From assembly GCA_028751875.1 (NCBI GenBank), contig CM054158.1:14459601-14523600 (forward strand): a stretch of DNA of 64,000 nt. Reading direction: 5' to 3'. The first letter of the stretch is position 1, and each line of letters opens with the position of its first letter. Shown piece by piece: positions 58,760 through 64,000 of this stretch. This stretch comes from Rapana venosa (Eukaryota; Mollusca; Gastropoda; Neogastropoda; Muricidae). The notes beneath the pieces are model-generated. The model saw only the letters and a program-made list of their open reading frames with translations. It did no database searches and was not told where the DNA came from. A program made the translations under genes and the position numbers.

Positions 58760-58960
58760 AGTTAGCCACATTCCAAATTCGGGGATAAAGTTAGGAACTG
58801 AACCTACCAATTTTGCCAGGACAGTCAGGAGGTACCTCCCTGCTCTCTCTGATTGTCAATTGCTGTGGGTTCTTTTGATGTGCACAAGTCCGTAAGCACA
58901 CAGGTTCAACTGCTTGAGTCTCCTCTGAAAGATTTGAAAATTCAATTTGGCTCTAACCAC
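58434..58960. repeat. Family B tails, C45 run and family I
   Basis: TCAACTAGAGCTCCTAGGTTC .. CCGACTTCAGGAATGATGTC (reverse B tail and body to 58620); a second tail TTAGCCAGAACTCTGAGGC; C45 at 58715-58759; GTTAGCCACATTCCAAATTCG; then family I (CAGTCAGGAGGTACCTCCC, GATGTGCACAAGTCCGTAAGC), as at 34515-34790. Confidence 0.65.
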
Positions 58961-59107
58961 TGGGCAGAATCCTTTGCCTGACTGATGTGTGTGATAAGAA
59001 ACGTTTGGTGTATGGACAGCCTGTGAAAAAGTATGATTTTGTAAATGACGTTAAGGTGAAGTATTTAGGGAGGGCAGCTTAGAGAAATTGTTGCTTTTCA
59101 TACAGTG

Positions 59108-59312
59108 AAGCGGGGTGAGATAGCCTAGTGGTAAGAGCGTGGGATCGAACCACTGCCAAGATGCCCATGCAAGGATATTTTACCCCCTGGAGTTAATATC
59201 AGTACCAAATACACTCCCCTCTCCAAAAGTCCATCTGATGAAACTATAAACCAAGGTCCCATGTATGAACGCATGCAGAACATATTGTGCATATGTTAAG
59301 AACCTCTGGCGA
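59108..59312 (+). repeat. Family B SINE, 5' part
   Basis: GGGGTGAGATAGCCTAGTGG, GATCGAACCACTGCC (B box remnant), GGAGTTAATATCAGTACC, GATGAAACTATAAACCAAGG, GCAGAACATATTGTGC; then replaced by the minisatellite. Confidence 0.7.
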
Positions 59313-59334
59313 ATGGTTTCCTATTAGAAAAATC

Positions 59335-59862
59335 ATTGAAGGTTAAGTAATTGCATCATTAGCGGAAAGAGATATAAAGTAATAATGTCATCAGTACAAA
59401 GAGATATTAGGAATTAAGGTATTAGCACTAGGAAATATCAAGTAATAATTTCAATAGCACTAGGAAATATCAAGTAATGATTTCATTAGCACTAGGAAAT
59501 ATTCAGTAATTATTTCATTAGCATTAGGGAATATTAGGTAATAATTTCAATAGCACTAGAAATGATTAAGTAATGATTTTATTTAGCATTAGGAAATATT
59601 AGGTAATCATTTCATAAGCACTAGGAAATGCAAGAAATAACTTCAATAGCAATAGGGAAATATTAAGTAATGATTTCATTAGCATTAGGAAATACTAAGT
59701 GATAATTTCATTAGCACTCGGCAAATATTAAGTAATGATTATCATTAGCACTAAGACATTTACATAATAACTTCATTAGCACTAAGTCACATTAGGGTAA
59801 TCATTTCAACAGCACAAGGAAATATCAAGTAATAACTTAATGAGCACTGCGACATACTTTAT
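59335..59862. repeat. 32-bp minisatellite, about 16 diverged units
   Basis: Units of 30-35 bp joined as TAATNATTTCATTAGCACT + AGGAAATATTAAG, directly adjoining, without spacers. Divergence between units is around 10-25% by eye. Confidence 0.9.
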
Positions 59863-60189
59863 CAGGTAAGAACCGCTCTCAATCAGTCTGGCAGCATCCC
59901 TAGATCTCACAGAACATTGCATGACAGTCAAACAAAAAGAGAAGGCCTTCTGCTCTCTCTCTCTTCTCTCTCTCTCTCTTCCTTTCTTGCATTCACCAGA
60001 AGGACAGCTCAGTCTCTGCAATGAAGGCTGCAGGCAGGTCCTCCACAGAGCTTCTTGGCCACTAGGGGAAGGGGGGGTGTCAGGCCAGAGCCTCTTTCAC
60101 AGTGACTCCAGTAGCGGGCAGGGCATGTTCCGTTGTCTGGCTGCCGGTTTTTGTGTGTGTTTTGTTTCCCTGACTTGCATTAATTAAAG

Positions 60190-61140
60190 AGAAGGAGAAC
60201 CAGTCTATATGACACACACACAAAGTCTTCTAAAAAAAAACAACAACCCAAACCCTGATGACATTTTCTAAAAAATTTTTACAAACTGCTTTATAGTTTC
60301 AAACTTCTTGTTGTTGGAAGGCAAAAATGGTGATGCATGACTATTATGACGAAACTTGACTGTTTAAAAAGATAACAACATATATACACACACACATACA
60401 CACACATGGAAGAGCGTTTGGGGGGCTGCCCAGTTTGGTGCTTAGCCGACCTGTCTGAGCAACGTAAACTGGTACAACAAATTGAGCATGTATGGCACTT
60501 GACTGGTACCTAGTAACACCAAAAAAATCTTTTTTTTTTTTTTAAACATTTGAAACCACAATCAAAGCGTTGTTGCAAACTGGACTGGACTGAATTGATG
60601 CTGCACATGTCCTATAAAATCACAAAGGGTTGGGGAGCGTTTTTTTTTCAAGTTTTGGCTAAAAGAGATGTGGTTTTGCGAAAAGACTTTTACAAATTCT
60701 TGACTCCACAATAAAAACCAACATAAATCTGACAGACATTGAATACAACAGTAGAACAGACTTCCAAGGCACAACTTTGCATAGAGACAGAGAACTGACA
60801 TGCATCATCTTCCATGTTCAAAAAACAAACAACAACAAAACTGAACCACTGACAAAAAACTAAAAACATGATTTTGTTCTCTCTCCTTCTTAATTGCCTT
60901 AGTAATGCTGTTCATATGTTCATCATATCAATAAACATTCAGTTCACAACAAACAATAACAAAACAAAAATATGCACAGGACTTTTAGCCACCATGGAAG
61001 TTTTCATCAGGAATATCTGCTGATCCTTAATGAAAAACAGAAAAAACTGAAGCAAGGAAGAGATTTTCACAAAAATATTCAGAAAAAGTCACTTAAATCT
61101 GCTTTCTGAAAATCACTGACATTTCTTAATTCTGAAAAGA
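60190..61140. other. AT-rich stretch with nothing recognised
   Basis: A/T-rich, short CA tract at 60390-60407. No open frame with a recognisable domain. Confidence 0.5.
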
Positions 61141-61187
61141 GTCTTGCTGTAAGGTACCACGGCGGGTGAAGCTTCAATCACCGCCGG

Positions 61188-61233
61188 GACCTCTGATGAA
61201 GGCTCATCCAGGAGCCGAAACTCCAGTCAGGTC
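61188..61233 (+). ncRNA. Hammerhead-ribozyme-like motif (type I order, minimal stem III)
   Basis: Core CTGATGA at 61193-61199, stem II GGCTC/GAGCC (61201-61205 with 61212-61216, loop ATCCAG), GAAA at 61217-61220, a three-pair stem III ACT/AGT (61220-61222 with 61225-61227) closed by two bases, and cleavage triplet GTC at 61226-61228. Stem I is closed by GACCT (61188-61192) pairing with AGGTC (61229-61233). One additional A lies between CTGATGA and stem II. A GC hairpin (61160-61186) sits just upstream. Known minimal hammerheads of this order occur in Penelope-like elements and metazoan retrozymes; whether this copy is active is unknown. Confidence 0.55.
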
Positions 61234-61544
61234 AGGCCAAAGGCATGGTTCTTGCACAAAAATGCCTAAAATGCTGTTATTGAAAGATGTTCTTTTCTAG
61301 CATTTTTTCTCTCTTTTAAATCGAATCCTTCAAAATCATTTTCAAAAATGATTGAGAAGTGGTAAGTGGTGACCTACATTGTTTTCCTACACTACTATTT
61401 CTGCATTAAAATCAGAAAACATGGTAAAAAGGCTATACCATAAAAGCCAAATGTAGTAGCAGGAGAAAAAAACATATCCTAATCATTAACACTAGCCGTC
61501 GCCTCAACCCTTCTTAAGACAGCTTACATACAATACTACTACTT

Positions 61545-61715
61545 CATCATTCCCTGGCCGTGCTACATTTCTGTATCCAGGCTGGATGGCAAAGTCCACA
61601 GTCTGCAGCAGTGGCCCCGCCAATCCCCAGGCTTTCTCCTGCAGTCACTGGGCTGGCTGGCCGGCTGGCTGGGCCTCCATGTCTGGTGTCTCAGAGAGCT
61701 TACACTACAATCCTC
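61545..61715 (+). repeat. Family H
   Basis: TCCCTGGCCGTGCTACATTTC, AGGCTGGATGGCAAAGTCC, CCCCAGGCTTTCTCCTGC, CCATGTCTGGTGTCTCAGAG. Related to 39522-39695. 61240-61540 unassigned. Confidence 0.6.
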
Positions 61716-61729
61716 CTATGTCTCTCATG

Positions 61730-62158
61730 TGGGGATTCCAGGGGGCTTGTCAGCATAAATAGCATCCCCCACCTTCTGGAAATTCTGTGCTAGGAATTCC
61801 CCTTTTCTATCCCTCTCTTTGTTTCTGCCTTCTTCCTTTTCTTCCTGTTTTTTGTGAGAGCATGGTGTAAAGAAGCCCTGTGCTTATCCATTTACTCTCA
61901 ATAAAATTTCGAGTTCAAGTTTTCCTGTCACTCCTTCTTGTCTTTTTTATGGGGGGGGGGGGCGGGTGGTTGGGTTTTTTAGCTTCATAGGTCCATTCTC
62001 CTGCCCTTTTTTTTTTTACCAGAGCACTAAAATACAAAGAATTTTCACCATGCCAAAGTTGGGGCAGCTAGCCTTACTTAGGTGCGTTTTCGAAGGGCGG
62101 TGCCTTTTCGCTCCTATGACAGACAACGATAGCTGCTGTTTAAGCGTTCAATGAAGAA
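61730..62158 (+). mobile_element. Family G element with an internal extra segment
   Basis: TTGTCAGCATAAATAGCATC, TTCTGGAAATTCTGTGC, TAGGAATTCCCCTTTTC, GGTCCATTCTCCTGCCC, GCCTTACTTAGGTGCG, GACAGACAACGATAGCTGC, AAGAAGAAGAAT end. Between the TTCTTCCTG and CACTCCTTCTTGTC blocks it carries about 75 extra bases (61846-61925) and a G12 run (61951-61962). Confidence 0.7.
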
Positions 62159-62174
62159 GAAGAATACCTCTGCT

Positions 62175-62515
62175 TCACATCATTTTTTCTTCTTCTTTGA
62201 ACGTTCAGACAGCAACTATTGTTGACTACCATATCAGAAAAAATGTGTTCCACTGCCGTTAAGCACCTGACAAGACAAGGCCCAGCACATCCAACTTCAG
62301 CATGAGAGAAAATTGTTATCTTTAAGTCTTTCTGAAGAAAAGCAGGAGAATGAACCAAGGCAGCAGAAAATAGACAAGAAGGAGCTCTGATGACAGGAAG
62401 AAAAAGAACAAGGCAGAAACAATAAGAAGGATAGAATTTCTAGCACATAATTTCCAGAAGGTGGGGATGCTATTTATACTGACAGGCCCCTGGGATTCCT
62501 ATGGGAAAAGCTTGT
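62175..62515 (-). mobile_element. Family G element, inverted relative to the previous one
   Basis: TTCTTCTTTGAACGTTCAG, ACAGCAACTATTGTTGAC, GCCGTTAAGCACCTGACAAG, GCAGGAGAATGAACCAAGG, TTTCCAGAAGGTGGGGATGC, TATTTATACTGACAGGCCCC. Tail-to-tail with 61730-62158, 16 bases apart. 62520-63260 is AT-rich with no supported gene. Confidence 0.75.
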
Positions 62516-63264
62516 CCTTTCAACCCCATGGGAAAGTCTCAAGAGATGGGGCCAACAGCTGCTGAGAATGACTGAGACGTAAGACTGCACAAAATGTAGT
62601 TTTCAATTTTCCTGGTTAGTTTGTTTAACTGCACCTCTTGTTATCACAAAACAGCTTTAAAAAAAAATAAACAACAAGAAGTTGTAAGTACCTGTCATCT
62701 GATATGGCACATCGACTGTCATTATGTGCACATTCTGTTAACCGCCCAAAATACAGATCTGAACTTTCTCTCCGCCTCTTGCGGATCTGATTAATTAAGT
62801 TTCTACATAGACTAAAATCAAACAAATGTATGACTTTCCTCCTTTGTTTTTTTTCCCCCCAACAAAACAAATTTGTTCAAAGGTTAGTCCAAATGTATAG
62901 AAAACAACACAAACACTCTTTGTGTTGATAATAATACAAAAAGCATGGAATATTAAATATCAACAAACGATCTATCCCGATATGAAAAAAACAAAAATGT
63001 AGAATCACCAGGAAATAAACAGATGTTGAGACTACTCATCCCCAGGACCCTGTACCAAGAGGAAAAGCTCTGACCCCCAACACACACACACGTATGCAGT
63101 GCGCTCTGCCAAGGGCATGTCATAACTCGGAATATATGTTCCAGTTCTGTAACTCCCTTATCTGCTATGCAAAAGAAAAAAAATACATGGGGGAAGGGTG
63201 GGGGGGAAAGAGAGATGTAAAAATGGGAGCATGCATGTGTGGAACACACTCACAGACACAAAGA

Positions 63265-63490
63265 AACACACATCCTTTGGATAAGACTAAAAACCTGAGG
63301 TCCCATGTGTGAATGCATGCATGAAGAACACCTTGCACACCTGTTAAAAATCTGTTCCACCATTTCAAAAAGTAGACCATATGCTGGTAGAAACGGATGA
63401 CAAACCTCACAAAACTGCATTCACACAGGGACCGGATTTTAAAAAAAAAGCACACAAGTGCTTATTCCATTATCCTTGAGATAAAAAGAT
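63265..63490 (+). repeat. Family B SINE 3' part, GGATAATGG-type end
   Basis: ATCCTTTGGATAAGACTAAAAACC, GAACACCTTGCACACCTG, GATGACAAACCTCACAAAAC, ACAGGGACCGGATTTTAAAA, TTATTCCATTATCCTTGAGAT. 63491-64000 is AT-rich and unassigned. Confidence 0.65.
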
Positions 63491-64000
63491 AAAGAAATAA
63501 AGAAACACACACACAGAGTAATGAACCCAAACTCTACATCATTCATTAGACTACCGCATATCTTGTAAACATTTGTTTTTAAAGGATGTGTGTTAAAAAA
63601 AACCCCCAAAGTGGAAAGTCACAAGTTTTCCAGCAACTGTAGCATCTTAACACTCTACAACCGATTTTGATACTAACAAGCAACTCCAACACCCTCCATG
63701 AAAAACATGATACTCTACATGGAAATGTTTTGCTCCGAATGGTGTCACATTTCTAACAGCTCAATCCCACCTCAAGGCCCAAATGAGGCAAAACAAAAAC
63801 ATATTCCCTGAAACTTGTTTAAAAAACAAAAAATGTGATCAAAAATCTTTTTGACCACTCTAACCTTGCTTCTTCACAACCCCTCTATCTGATGATAAAA
63901 ACATAGCTGATGCTTCCCAAATAACAATAAGCAAAAACAATAGACACAAAACTAAAATAAAAATTCTTATAAACATGCCATTCACAAAATCAAATCACTA

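Noticed and set aside
59335..59862. CRISPR-like array of 32-bp repeats
   Set aside because: Units adjoin directly without unique spacers, diverge from each other, and the context is eukaryotic; it is a minisatellite.

Overview
The window looks like nuclear DNA of a marine invertebrate, most likely a mollusc and plausibly a caenogastropod snail (taxon is an inference, low confidence). Evidence: one protein gene spread over 24 kb in eight short exons with GT..AG introns, no bacterial-style gene packing, and a very high load of tRNA-derived short interspersed repeats (SINEs), (CA)n/(GA)n/(GAT)n microsatellites, minisatellites and long poly-G/poly-C runs. Nearly all open frames outside the one gene are translated simple repeats.

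The gene (13358-37688, + strand) encodes a TRAF6-type adaptor and E3 ubiquitin ligase. Coding pieces are 13358-13594, 15186-15342, 17137-17298, 31265-31336, 33148-33225, 34174-34440, 36141-36587 and 37185-37688. Joined, they give about 640 residues: an N-terminal RING of the C3HC3D type (cysteines/histidine at 50, 53, 65, 67, 70, 73, 85 and Asp88), five TRAF-type zinc fingers (about 114-250), a Pro/Ser- and Gly-rich linker, a short coiled coil (about 442-483) and a C-terminal MATH/TRAF-C domain. Every intron after the first is phase 0, and each junction restores the family spacing. As printed, exon 1 carries one extra base between the second RING cysteine and the next motif, so the literal reading frame stops after 99 codons. 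This is either an assembly error or a null allele.

Splice sites of this gene are unusual. The end of intron 1 is a 12-copy 46/49-bp minisatellite in which every unit carries its own pyrimidine tract and CAG acceptor. The exon 4 donor is tandemly duplicated 34 bp downstream. Exon 5's acceptor is preceded by a GAT microsatellite instead of pyrimidines. The stop codon in exon 8 overlaps a good donor sequence.

The rest is repeats, which I name by letter. A: chimeric SINE with a tRNA-like head joined to a 5S-rRNA-like body and a TTTACC tail (9 copies). B: tRNA-derived SINE with A and B boxes and two alternative 3' ends, one ending AGGATAATGGAATAAGC (reverse strand sense) and one ending in GAGCTCTAGC (called the B tail). 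C: tRNA-derived SINE with a GCTGCTCTCCC core. D: family ending in TGACACAGCTTTTGGCC. E: tRNA-Leu-like SINE. F: a single tRNA-like SINE. G: about 330-390 bp element with target-site duplications. H, I, J, K: low-copy pairs. Several nested insertions give relative ages. A hammerhead-ribozyme-like motif lies at 61188-61233, the best hint of a Penelope-like or retrozyme-type element.

1-12740 is upstream repeat-rich DNA. 12741-37688 is the TRAF6-like gene. 37689-64000 is downstream repeat-rich DNA in which I find no second gene; 54610-55690, 60190-61140 and 62520-63060 are AT-rich and featureless.
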